15,649 bases of DNA from the NCBI GenBank assembly GCA_021810725.1, contig JAJZIE010000028.1, forward strand, positions 1-15,649. The letters run 5' to 3'. Both the position numbers and the translations under genes were made by a program. Under the pieces are notes generated by a model. It was not told where the DNA came from, did no database searches, and was given only the letters and a program-made list of their open reading frames with translations. This stretch comes from Bacillota bacterium. Lineage in GTDB: Bacteria; Bacillota; Sulfobacillia; JAJZYS01; JAJYTV01. Numbering within the stretch: the stretch's first letter is position 1; each line of letters opens with the position of its first letter. Below are positions 1-6,967 of this stretch, piece after piece.

Positions 1-1754
1 TCCGATCTCCAAGTCTCGGCGCGGTCGAGATCACCGTCGCGCTGCACGCCGTTTTGCATCGCGAGACGGACAAGCTGATCTTCGACGTCGGGCACCAGGC
101 CTACGCGCACAAGCTCCTGACAGGGCGCCGCGAGCTGTTCCAGCACCTCAGGCAGAAGGGCGGCGCCAGCGGCTACCTTCGCCGCGAGGAGAGCCCCCGC
201 GATCCTTTCGGGGCCGGACACGCCTCCACGGCCATCTCGGCGGCGCTCGGCATCGCCACGGCCCGCGATCTCCGGCACGACACCTACGCGGTGGCGGCCG
301 TGGTCGGGGATGGCGCGCTCACAGGCGGACTCGCCTACGAGGGGCTCAACAACGCGGGGCAGCTCGGCACCGACCTGATCATCGTGCTGAACGACAATTC
401 CATGTCGATCTCGCCCAATGTGGGCGCGGTGTCGACCTACCTTACGAGAATCCGCACCACCCCGGCCGTGCGCCGTTTCAAGCACGACGTGGAATCCGCC
501 CTCAAACTGATCCCGGTCGTCGGCAAGGACGCCGCGCGGGCGGCCGAACGCATGAAGGACTCGGTGAAGCACCTCTTCGTGCCGGGTGAGATCTTCGAGG
601 AACTCGGGGTGCGCTACCTCGGACCGATCGACGGGCACGACGTCGCCATGCTGCGCTCCGTGCTCAAGCGGGCTATCGAGATGGGCGGCCCCGTCCTGAT
701 CCACGCCGTGACGGAAAAGGGCCACGGCTACGAGCCCGCGGCGAAGGACGCCAACAAGTGGCACTCCACCGCTCCGTTCGAGGTGGAGACCGGCATCGGC
801 AAGGCCGCCAAGAAGGGTGGCGTCAGCTGGAGCGACGCGTTCGGAGAGATCGCGGCGGACATCGGACGGGACGACGAGCGCGTGGTCGCGGTGACGGCTG
901 CGATGGCCGACGGAACGGGCCTCAAACACTTCCGCGACGCGCACCCGGGCCGGTTCTTCGACGTCGGCATCGCCGAGGCCCACGCCGTGACGTTCTCGGC
1001 TGGTCTCGCGACCCAGGGCATGCGGCCCCTCTGTGCGATCTATTCGACATTTCTGCAGCGCGCCTACGACCAGCTCATCCATGACGTGGGCATCCAGCGC
1101 CTGCCCGTCGTGTTCTGCCTGGATCGGGCGGGACTCGTCGGCGAGGACGGCGCGACCCACCAGGGGCTCTACGACATGGCGTACCTGAGGGCCATTCCCG
1201 GATATACCGTCGCGGCGCCCCGCGACGAGCAGGAGCTCGAGGGGATGCTGCGCCTCGCCTTGACGCTGGACGGCCCCTTCGCGGTGCGCTACCCCCGCGG
1301 CAACTGCCCCGGCGTCGGCCGCGAGCCCAAGGAGATTCACCTCGGTCAGGGCGAGTGGCTGCGCGCGGGCACACACGGCGCGATCCTCGCGGTGGGCACG
1401 ATGGTGCAGGTGGCGCTGGACGCTGCGAAGCTGCTCGACGCGCGCGGCATCTCGCTGGCTGTGGGCGACGCGCGCTTCATCAAGCCGCTCGACCTCGGCA
1501 TGGTGCGCAGGGCGGCCGAGTTCCCGCTGGTCGCGACGATCGAGGAGGGAACCGAAGCGGGCGGCTTCGGCGACGCCGTTCTGGGTCAGCTCGTGGCGGA
1601 AGGCTACCACGGCCGTTACCGGCGCTTCGCCGTGCCTGACCGCTACATCGAGCACATGACGCGGTCCGAGCAGCTCGAGGAGTGCGGCCTCAGCGCACCG
1701 CAAGTGGCGCAGGCGCTCCAGATGTCGCTCGATGCCTCCCAGGACGCGTCTTGA
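1..1754 (+). CDS. dxs: 1-deoxy-D-xylulose-5-phosphate synthase, 5' end truncated by window edge
   Basis: This thiamine-diphosphate enzyme condenses pyruvate with glyceraldehyde 3-phosphate to DXP, the first step of the MEP isoprenoid pathway and a precursor of thiamine and pyridoxal. The frame is open to the first complete codon at base 3, and the residues there (PSLGAVEITVALH) match the conserved Dxs N-terminal region, so the TTG at 54 is not the true start. About 50 N-terminal residues lie outside the window. Visible motifs are the ThDP-binding GDGALTGG followed by the EGLNNAG stretch (about 309-356), DRAGLVGEDGATHQG, whose Glu (1143-1145) is the family's catalytic acid, and a C-terminal transketolase domain with RYPRGN. 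Its last 23 nt overlap tlyA, as in the Bacillus dxs-yqxC order. Identification is secure. Confidence 0.97.
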   Translation, partial: RSPSLGAVEITVALHAVLHRETDKLIFDVGHQAYAHKLLTGRRELFQHLRQKGGASGYLRREESPRDPFGAGHASTAISAALGIATARDLRHDTYAVAAVVGDGALTGGLAYEGLNNAGQLGTDLIIVLNDNSMSISPNVGAVSTYLTRIRTTPAVRRFKHDVESALKLIPVVGKDAARAAERMKDSVKHLFVPGEIFEELGVRYLGPIDGHDVAMLRSVLKRAIEMGGPVLIHAVTEKGHGYEPAAKDANKWHSTAPFEVETGIGKAAKKGGVSWSDAFGEIAADIGRDDERVVAVTAAMADGTGLKHFRDAHPGRFFDVGIAEAHAVTFSAGLATQGMRPLCAIYSTFLQRAYDQLIHDVGIQRLPVVFCLDRAGLVGEDGATHQGLYDMAYLRAIPGYTVAAPRDEQELEGMLRLALTLDGPFAVRYPRGNCPGVGREPKEIHLGQGEWLRAGTHGAILAVGTMVQVALDAAKLLDARGISLAVGDARFIKPLDLGMVRRAAEFPLVATIEEGTEAGGFGDAVLGQLVAEGYHGRYRRFAVPDRYIEHMTRSEQLEECGLSAPQVAQALQMSLDASQDAS

Positions 1755-2508
1755 CGAGATCCTGGTCCTGCGCGGGCTCTGCGCAAGCCGCAGCAGGGCG
1801 CAGGCCCTGATCGCAGAAGGCAAGGTGCTGGTGGACGGCCGCGTGGCGTCCCGGAAGTCCGCCCTCGTGCCGCCGGACGCGGCGATCGAACTGAGCGCCG
1901 GGACCTACGTCTCGCGCGGCGCCGCGAAACTCCTCGCAGCCCTGGACCGCTTCCGCGTCGACCCACGCGGGCGCGTCGCACTCGATGCGGGCGCCTCGAC
2001 GGGCGGCTTCACGCAGGTGCTGCTGGAGCGGGGAGCGGCGCGCGTCTATGCGGTGGACGCCGGCCACGATCAACTGGATCCGGGTCTGCGCGCCGATCCC
2101 CGCGTCGTGGTGCACGAGGGGACGAATCTGCGTCTCCTGCGCCGGGGAGACCTGCCCGAGGCGATCGAACTCTTCACGCTCGACCTCTCCTTCATCTCGC
2201 TGCGGCTTGTCCTGCCCGCGGTGGCGAGCATGGCCAAAGAGGGGGCTGAGGTCGTCGCGCTCGTCAAGCCGCAGTTCGAGGCGGGGCCGAGGGATGTGGG
2301 CAAAGGCGGCATCGTGCGGGATCGCACGGTGCATCTGCGCGTCCTCGCCGAAGTGGCCCAGGCGGCCGGGGAGAACGGCTTCACGCCGCTCGGCGTCTGC
2401 CCGTCGCCGATCCTTGGCGGTGACGGCAACAGGGAGTATCTCATGCACCTTGGCACCGGTACGCCCGATTTCGACGCGGCTGCCGCCGTGGAGGAGGCCT
2501 TTGCCTGA
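1732..2508 (+). CDS. tlyA: TlyA-family rRNA 2'-O-methyltransferase (YqxC/hemolysin A family)
   Basis: A 258-residue SAM-dependent methyltransferase. Family members 2'-O-methylate 16S and/or 23S rRNA cytidines at the subunit interface, and their loss gives capreomycin resistance in mycobacteria. The older 'hemolysin' label is probably misleading here. An S4 RNA-binding domain covers about residues 4-64. The Rossmann methyltransferase domain has the SAM loop DAGASTGGFT at 85-94, DLSFIS at 151-156, KPQFE at 179-183 and the C-terminal GNREYL at 232-237. The ATG at 1732 gives the usual family N-terminus (RLDEILVLRGL). The start lies inside the end of dxs, and the stop shares a base with the next gene (TGATG), so translational coupling is likely. 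Whether 16S, 23S or both are modified cannot be read from the sequence. Confidence 0.94.
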   Translation: MPPRTRLDEILVLRGLCASRSRAQALIAEGKVLVDGRVASRKSALVPPDAAIELSAGTYVSRGAAKLLAALDRFRVDPRGRVALDAGASTGGFTQVLLERGAARVYAVDAGHDQLDPGLRADPRVVVHEGTNLRLLRRGDLPEAIELFTLDLSFISLRLVLPAVASMAKEGAEVVALVKPQFEAGPRDVGKGGIVRDRTVHLRVLAEVAQAAGENGFTPLGVCPSPILGGDGNREYLMHLGTGTPDFDAAAAVEEAFA

Positions 2509-3743
2509 TGCTGGTGCGTGACCCGGTCTGGGGCGACATCGACCTGTCGGATGACCTCGAAAGCCTGCTCGATACGCCCGAGATGCAGCGCCTGCGGCGG
2601 GTGCGCCAGCTCGGCCTTGCGTACCTTGTCTACCCGGGGGCTCAGCACAGCCGCTTTGAACATTCTCTCGGCACGGCCCACGCGGCCGATCTGATCCTGA
2701 GGTCCCTCGGCCGCGACCGGGACCCCTGGGCCGGTCCCGTGCGCATCGCGGCCCTGCTGCACGACATCGCGCATGCGCCCTTCGGTCACACGTTTGAGGA
2801 TGAGCGTCCGCTCCTGCCCCGCCACGACACGCCGGCAAGGATGCGGGAGGCGCTCGGTGGCGAGATCGGCCGGCGTCTTGGAGTCCTGCCCGCAGGCGAG
2901 AAGGCTCTGGCGGTGCTCTTCGGCGAGGCGGGCGTGCCGCTTTGGGCCCGCGACGTCGTCAGCGGACCGGTGGACGCGGACCTCTTCGACTATCTGCGTC
3001 GGGACGCCTACATGACCGGCATCCGCCAGCAGTACGACGACCGCGTGCTGCGAAGCCTCGAGGTGCTGGACGGCCGCCTCGGCGTCCGACTGGAGCGGCA
3101 CGGACGCCTGCGCCCCGACGCCCGTTCCGAAATCCTGCAGCTTTTCCGCATGCGCTACCTTCTGACCGAGCGCGTCTATCTGCACCACACCAAGATCGCG
3201 GCAGGCGCCATGCTTGCGAAGGCCATCGAGCTCGCGGGTGAGGCGGGGCTGCGGCCTTCGTCGCTGCTCAGGCTGGGCGACGACGCGCTGCTGGACCTCC
3301 TGGCCAAGGGCGACTATGGCGAGGATGCGGGCAGGCTGGCGTCGGCTGTGGCCGGCCGGCGGCTGCAGAAGCGCGCACTCGTGCTGGACCGGCGCCAGGT
3401 TGGCCAGGACCGGCTCGAGGAGTTGCGCAGCCAGCTCGAGCAGTCCGGCAGGCGGCGTGCGGCGGAGGGCGAGATCGCGGCCGCATGCGGCGGACAGCCG
3501 TGGCAGGTGGTCATCTCGTGTCCGCCGCCCCCCGAGTTCCGGGAGATGCGGGTGCCGACCGCGCTGCCCGAGGGCATCTTCCCTCTCGACAGCCCCCCGG
3601 GCGGCGACGCGGAGGTGCAGCTCCTTGCGGAACGCTACCGGGATCTCTGGACGATCGCCGTATTCGCCGACGAGTCGCTCCTGGCCGCGGCGGCCGAGGC
3701 GGCGGCCAAGGTGTTCGGCGTGGCCGCGCACGGACATGCCTGA
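2508..3743 (+). CDS. HD-superfamily phosphohydrolase (COG1078/YwfO-like)
   Basis: A 411-residue metal-dependent phosphohydrolase of the HD superfamily, related to SAMHD1 and dNTP triphosphohydrolase-type proteins. The metal-binding signature is complete: H52 in SRFEHSLGTAH, the HD pair H85-D86 in ALLHDIAHAPFGH, and an Asp in the DADLFDYLRRD segment (about 156-161). The N-terminal stretch DTPEMQRLRRVRQLG is typical of the family. No membrane segment or signal peptide is visible, so it should be cytoplasmic. The substrate is unknown; a dNTP or another nucleotide is the reasonable guess from the family. The start ATG overlaps the tlyA stop by one base. This gene is an insertion relative to the Bacillus tlyA-ahrC order. 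Its stop codon lies inside a strong stem-loop. Confidence 0.85.
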   Translation: MLVRDPVWGDIDLSDDLESLLDTPEMQRLRRVRQLGLAYLVYPGAQHSRFEHSLGTAHAADLILRSLGRDRDPWAGPVRIAALLHDIAHAPFGHTFEDERPLLPRHDTPARMREALGGEIGRRLGVLPAGEKALAVLFGEAGVPLWARDVVSGPVDADLFDYLRRDAYMTGIRQQYDDRVLRSLEVLDGRLGVRLERHGRLRPDARSEILQLFRMRYLLTERVYLHHTKIAAGAMLAKAIELAGEAGLRPSSLLRLGDDALLDLLAKGDYGEDAGRLASAVAGRRLQKRALVLDRRQVGQDRLEELRSQLEQSGRRRAAEGEIAAACGGQPWQVVISCPPPPEFREMRVPTALPEGIFPLDSPPGGDAEVQLLAERYRDLWTIAVFADESLLAAAAEAAAKVFGVAAHGHA

Positions 3744-3771
3744 TCCTCGCGGAACATTGCGGGAATCAGGC
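3738..3771 (+). other. Stem-loop spanning the stop codon of the HD gene
   Basis: The arms GCCTGATCCTCGC (3738-3750) and GCGGGAATCAGGC (3759-3771) form a 13-bp stem with one C/A mismatch and one G-U pair, around an 8-nt loop (3751-3758). The TGA stop of the HD gene (3741-3743) is inside the left arm. There is no T-run after it, so it is a poor intrinsic terminator. An mRNA 3'-end stabiliser or processing site, or a partial terminator separating nadK from the upstream genes, is possible. Confidence 0.55.
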
Positions 3772-3810
3772 CTGCGGCGCAACTGGGCGTTCCGCGCGCA
3801 GGAGGCAGGC

Positions 3811-3873
3811 ATGGGGCGGTCGAAGAGTTGGGGGTCGCTCGGACGGGAGGCTTGTATGTGGCTGCGCCAGTAG
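3811..3873 (+). CDS. Possible 20-codon leader ORF overlapping the nadK start
   Basis: An ATG at 3811 follows a perfect AGGAGG (3800-3805) with a 5-nt spacer and opens a 20-codon frame ending at TAG 3871-3873. The peptide (MGRSKSWGSLGREACMWLRQ) resembles nothing I recognise. The frame runs across the nadK start at 3858 and ends 16 nt inside it, in a different frame. It could be a leader peptide coupling ribosome traffic to nadK translation. It could equally be chance in a G-rich, SD-like stretch. Confidence 0.3.
   Translation: MGRSKSWGSLGREACMWLRQ
3846..3860 (+). promoter_or_regulatory. Ribosome binding site that fixes the nadK start at GTG 3858
   Basis: GGAGG at 3846-3850 is followed by a 7-nt spacer and GTG at 3858. 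The longer candidates at TTG 3828 and TTG 3852 have no well-placed Shine-Dalgarno sequence. NAD kinases usually begin only a few residues before the GLIPN-type strand, which favours 3858. Confidence 0.65.
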
Positions 3874-4733
3874 GCCTCATACCCAATCTCGACAAGCCGG
3901 AAGCGCTGCAGCGCGCCCAACAGGTGGCGCACCTGCTGCGTCGTTTGGGACGAAGCTACGTCATCGAACCCGACGCGGCCGCACTGCTCGACCTGGACGT
4001 CGAACCCGAGCCGCTCGAGGCGTGGGCCGACCGCGTGGACGTGGCCGTCATCTTCGGCGGCGACGGCACGCTCCTGCAGGCGGCGAAGCGCCTCGCCCCC
4101 TACGGCATCGCCCTCGTCGGCGTCAATCTTGGCCATCTCGGCTTCCTGACGGAGCTGGAGCCCGAGGAGATCGAGAGCGAGTTGCCGGGTCTCCTGACCG
4201 GCGCCCGCGTGGTGGACCAGCGCAACATGCTGCGCGCGGAGGTGCTGCGCGGTGACGAGGTGGTGGAGCGCTTTCTGGCGCTCAACGACGTCGTGATCGC
4301 CAAGGGGCCGTTCTCGCGCCTGATTCGCGTCGAGGTCGGGCTGCGGGGCCGCCCGGCGTTCGTCTGGCCTGCCGACGGCGTCGTCCTGTCGACCCCCACG
4401 GGGTCGACGGCCTATGCGCTTTCCGCGGGCGGGCCGGTCCTGTCGCCCGACGTGCGCGCGCTGTCGATCACCCCGATCTGCCCGCACTCGTTCTACGCCC
4501 GGACCGTCGCCGTGGATCCCGCCGAGGAAGTGCGCGTCCGCATCATCGCACCGCCTGCAGACGCCTTCGTCACGGTGGATGGTCAGCATGGCATCCAGCT
4601 GCTTCCCGACGATGTCGTCGTCACGAGGCGCGCCCGCGAACAGGCTGTTCTCTGGCGCCGCCCGGGCTGGAACTTCTACGACGTGCTGAGGCGCAAACTG
4701 CAGGAAGAGGAAGGTGCGCATGGCGGCGAGTAG
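3858..4733 (+). CDS. nadK: NAD kinase (ATP/polyphosphate-type)
   Basis: Phosphorylates NAD to NADP in the cytoplasm, the only route to NADP. With the GTG start at 3858 the protein is 291 residues, normal for bacterial NadK. The diacylglycerol-kinase-like N-terminal domain carries the diagnostic GGDGT at 67-71 and NLGHLGFL at 90-97. NDVV at about 143 and the long conserved segment ADGVVLSTPTGSTAYALSAG begin the C-terminal beta-domain that binds NAD. A 114-nt gap, unusually large for this cluster, separates it from the HD gene, and its end overlaps argR by 14 nt. A nadK between tlyA and argR is, as I recall, common in clostridial and other Bacillota lineages, though not in B. subtilis. Identification is secure; the start is chosen on the ribosome binding site. 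Confidence 0.95.
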   Translation: MAAPVGLIPNLDKPEALQRAQQVAHLLRRLGRSYVIEPDAAALLDLDVEPEPLEAWADRVDVAVIFGGDGTLLQAAKRLAPYGIALVGVNLGHLGFLTELEPEEIESELPGLLTGARVVDQRNMLRAEVLRGDEVVERFLALNDVVIAKGPFSRLIRVEVGLRGRPAFVWPADGVVLSTPTGSTAYALSAGGPVLSPDVRALSITPICPHSFYARTVAVDPAEEVRVRIIAPPADAFVTVDGQHGIQLLPDDVVVTRRAREQAVLWRRPGWNFYDVLRRKLQEEEGAHGGE

Positions 4734-5208
4734 GGCGGGGGTGGATCGGCCGATCTCTCGGGACAAGGCCAGACGGCAGCTGAGGATTCTCGAACTGGTG
4801 CGCGAAGAGCACATCACCACGCAGGAGGAGCTGGCCGCGCGACTGCGCCAGGTGGGTCTGTCCGTGACCCAGGCCACGGTATCGCGCGACATCAAGGAAC
4901 TCGGCCTGCTCAAGGTGACGGGTGCCGACGGGCGCCAGCATTACCAGAGCGATATCCGGCAGCCGTCGCCCGACGAAAAGCTGATGCGCATCTGCCGCGA
5001 TTCGGTGCTGTCCGTGGATCATAGCGAGAACATGATCGTGGTGCACACGCTGCCCGCCACCGCCGACGCCGTCTGCGAGGCGATCGACTCGCTGCGCATA
5101 CCGGGCGTGATCGGCAGCATGGCGGGTGAACGGACGGTCTTTCTCGTGGTGCGACCCTCATCGGCGTCGCAGGCCATCGCGGAGGACCTGCGCAGGTTGA
5201 CACTCTGA
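4720..5208 (+). CDS. argR: ArgR/AhrC-family transcriptional regulator with atypical arginine pocket
   Basis: A 162-residue ArgR-family protein. In the family an N-terminal winged helix binds ARG boxes and a C-terminal domain forms arginine-dependent hexamers. The DNA-binding part is well kept (TQATVSRDIKELGL, about 50-63). The C-terminal domain aligns without gaps to AhrC but reads GSMAGERT at 132-139 where the family has GTI.GDDT, so the two aspartates are Glu137 and Arg138. The position of E. coli Gln106 is Asp116; the position of Asp113 is kept as Asp123. Arginine sensing may therefore be altered or lost. ATG 4720 is preferred over GTG 4714 because the GGAAGAGGAAGG stretch is better spaced for it. 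The gene overlaps nadK, and its stop overlaps recN (TGATG). Family assignment is firm; the effector is uncertain. Confidence 0.9.
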   Translation: MAASRAGVDRPISRDKARRQLRILELVREEHITTQEELAARLRQVGLSVTQATVSRDIKELGLLKVTGADGRQHYQSDIRQPSPDEKLMRICRDSVLSVDHSENMIVVHTLPATADAVCEAIDSLRIPGVIGSMAGERTVFLVVRPSSASQAIAEDLRRLTL

Positions 5209-6803
5209 TGCTGAGGCTCTTGCAACTCCAGGAGCTCGCGATCGTCGACGAGATCGAACTCGAGTTCGAGTCCGGGCTCACCGTGATCACGGGCGAGACA
5301 GGCGCGGGCAAGTCCATCCTGCTCGATGGACTCGACCTGGCGCTCGGCGCGCGCTCGAGTCGCCATGTGGTCCGCCAGGGCGCCGGAGCCGCGCGCGTGG
5401 CGGCGCTCTTCTGGCCACCGGGCGGCGGTGAGGTCTTGCTCGAGCGCGAGGTGAGCGCGGAAGGACGTTCGCTCTCGCGCATCGACGGGCGCATTGCGCC
5501 GGCCCAGGACGTGCGTGCCCTCGGCGACCGCCTGGTCGAACTGCTCGCCCAGGGCGAGGCGGCGACGCTTCTGAGGCCCAGGCGCCAGCAGGAGCTCTTG
5601 GACCGGTACTCCGGCAGCCAGGGCGCCCATGCCGCAGCGCAGGCCACGCGTCGGCGCATCCAGGAGCTCGAGCGGCGACGCCAGGAGGCAGGTGGCGACG
5701 CGCGACAGCGCGCTCGGCAGATGGACCTCCTGCGCCACGAGGTGGAAGAGATCGACGCGGCTCGCATCGCGCCCGGCGAACTCGAGGGCCTCGACCAGCA
5801 GATCGAGCTGCTCTCGCGTCGCGAGGACATCCTTGCGGCGTTGGCCGACGTGCACGCCGCGGTGCGGGCGGAGGATGGCCTCTCCGCCGAGGAGCTGGTG
5901 GGGCAGGCGATGGCGCGCCTTCGGCCGCTGCAGCGCTTCGACGCCGATCTCGCCGACCTGGCCCGTCTGCTCCAGGATGTCGCGTCGCTGCTTGACGAGG
6001 CGGCCGCCGCCGCCACCGCCGCGAGCGAACGGCTGGAGTACGACCCGCAGGCGTTGCGCCGGGCGGAGGAGCGGCGCGCCCTGCTCGACGGCCTCCGCCG
6101 CAAATATGGCGACAGCGAAGACGAGATCCTGACTTACCGCCAGTCGGCCGCGCAGGAACTCGAGCGGCTGGCCACATGGGAGGAGGAGGCGGCACGGCTC
6201 GGCGACGAGATCGCCGGGCTCGAGCGGGACCTTCTGACGCAGCGGGCGGAGCTTCTCGGCATGCGCCAGGCAGGCGCGGCGCGTTTCGAGGCTGCGGTGC
6301 GGCCGGAACTCGAGCGGCTCGCGCTCGCGGAAGCGGCTTTGAGCGTTGGCGTTCTGGACAGCCTCGACGACGATGCCGTGCGCTTCGATTTTGCGCCCAA
6401 CCCCGGCGAGACGCCGCGCCCGCTGGCGCAGATCGCGTCCGGCGGCGAGGTCAGCCGGGTGCTTTTGGCGATCGGGTCGATCCTCGCGAGCGACGAGGAC
6501 GCCACGCTGGTGCTGGACGAGGTGGATCAGGGACTTGGTGGCAGGGCGGCGCGCAGCCTGTCCCTGCACCTTAAGGAGCTCTCCCGCCGCAGGCAGGTCA
6601 TCGCGGTCAGTCACCAGGCGGTGGTCGCGGCGAGAGCGGATCGCCACATCGGGCTGCGCAAGGAAGTCGTGGCTGGTCGCACGATCGTTCGCGCACAAAT
6701 TCTGTCAGGCGACGCGCGCGTTGCGGAAATCGCGCGCATGCTCTCGGGCGAGGCGGGCGAAACTGCGCTCCGGCACGCCCAGGAGCTGCTGGCCGGCGAC
6801 TGA
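5208..6803 (+). CDS. recN: DNA repair ATPase RecN (divergent)
   Basis: An SMC-like ATPase that gathers DNA ends early in double-strand-break repair. The 531-residue protein is slightly short for the family (about 550-575). The ABC head is split around a coiled coil: Walker A GETGAGKS at 29-36, charged heptad-like helices from about 140 to 375, FAPNPGE, then the signature ASGGEVSR (SGGE 411-414) and Walker B LVLDEVD (D437-E438). Several family signatures are worn. The usual HGQHE around the Q-loop is LAQGE (113-117, Gln kept), DEVDTGISGRAA is DEVDQGLGGRAA, and the switch TH is SH. The frame is open throughout, so a functional but diverged RecN is likely. Position between argR and spoIVB agrees with Bacillus. 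The ATG overlaps the argR stop. Confidence 0.92.
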   Translation: MLRLLQLQELAIVDEIELEFESGLTVITGETGAGKSILLDGLDLALGARSSRHVVRQGAGAARVAALFWPPGGGEVLLEREVSAEGRSLSRIDGRIAPAQDVRALGDRLVELLAQGEAATLLRPRRQQELLDRYSGSQGAHAAAQATRRRIQELERRRQEAGGDARQRARQMDLLRHEVEEIDAARIAPGELEGLDQQIELLSRREDILAALADVHAAVRAEDGLSAEELVGQAMARLRPLQRFDADLADLARLLQDVASLLDEAAAAATAASERLEYDPQALRRAEERRALLDGLRRKYGDSEDEILTYRQSAAQELERLATWEEEAARLGDEIAGLERDLLTQRAELLGMRQAGAARFEAAVRPELERLALAEAALSVGVLDSLDDDAVRFDFAPNPGETPRPLAQIASGGEVSRVLLAIGSILASDEDATLVLDEVDQGLGGRAARSLSLHLKELSRRRQVIAVSHQAVVAARADRHIGLRKEVVAGRTIVRAQILSGDARVAEIARMLSGEAGETALRHAQELLAGD

Positions 6804-6861
6804 GCCGAACGCGCCCGCGCAGGCTTTTCTGCAGATTGTTGTCAGCATAAGGTCGAGCCTT

Positions 6862-6895
6862 CGCGCGCCGAACCGGGCGCGCGTTCTGTCTTCTT
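6862..6895 (+). terminator. Probable intrinsic terminator after recN
   Basis: A perfect 8-bp G/C stem, CGCGCGCC (6862-6869) with GGCGCGCG (6876-6883), closes a 6-nt loop and is followed by the T-rich TTCTGTCTTCTT (6884-6895). It lies 58 nt past the recN stop and about 70 nt before the spoIVB start, where the housekeeping run should end. The tail is interrupted by C and G, so efficiency is uncertain. Confidence 0.55.
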
Positions 6896-6967
6896 GCCAG
6901 CATGCGCCCCCTGATGTCGAGAGACGATAGCTGTGGACCATCGCAGACGATTAGGGGGCAAAACGGC

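Noticed and set aside
2070..4913. 947-codon open frame on the minus strand
   Set aside because: It lies antisense to tlyA, the HD gene, nadK and argR, all with clear family motifs. Its translation is Arg/His/Gly-rich with no recognisable domain, a usual effect of GC-rich third positions.
6902..6904. ATG 6902 as the spoIVB start
   Set aside because: It has no Shine-Dalgarno sequence and would put 22 polar residues before the signal anchor; GTG 6968 has AGGGGG at suitable spacing.
6900..6930. Possible sigma-F/G promoter before spoIVB (GCATG near 6900)
   Set aside because: The -35 half fits, but no acceptable -10 (CATnnTA-like) element is found at the right distance.
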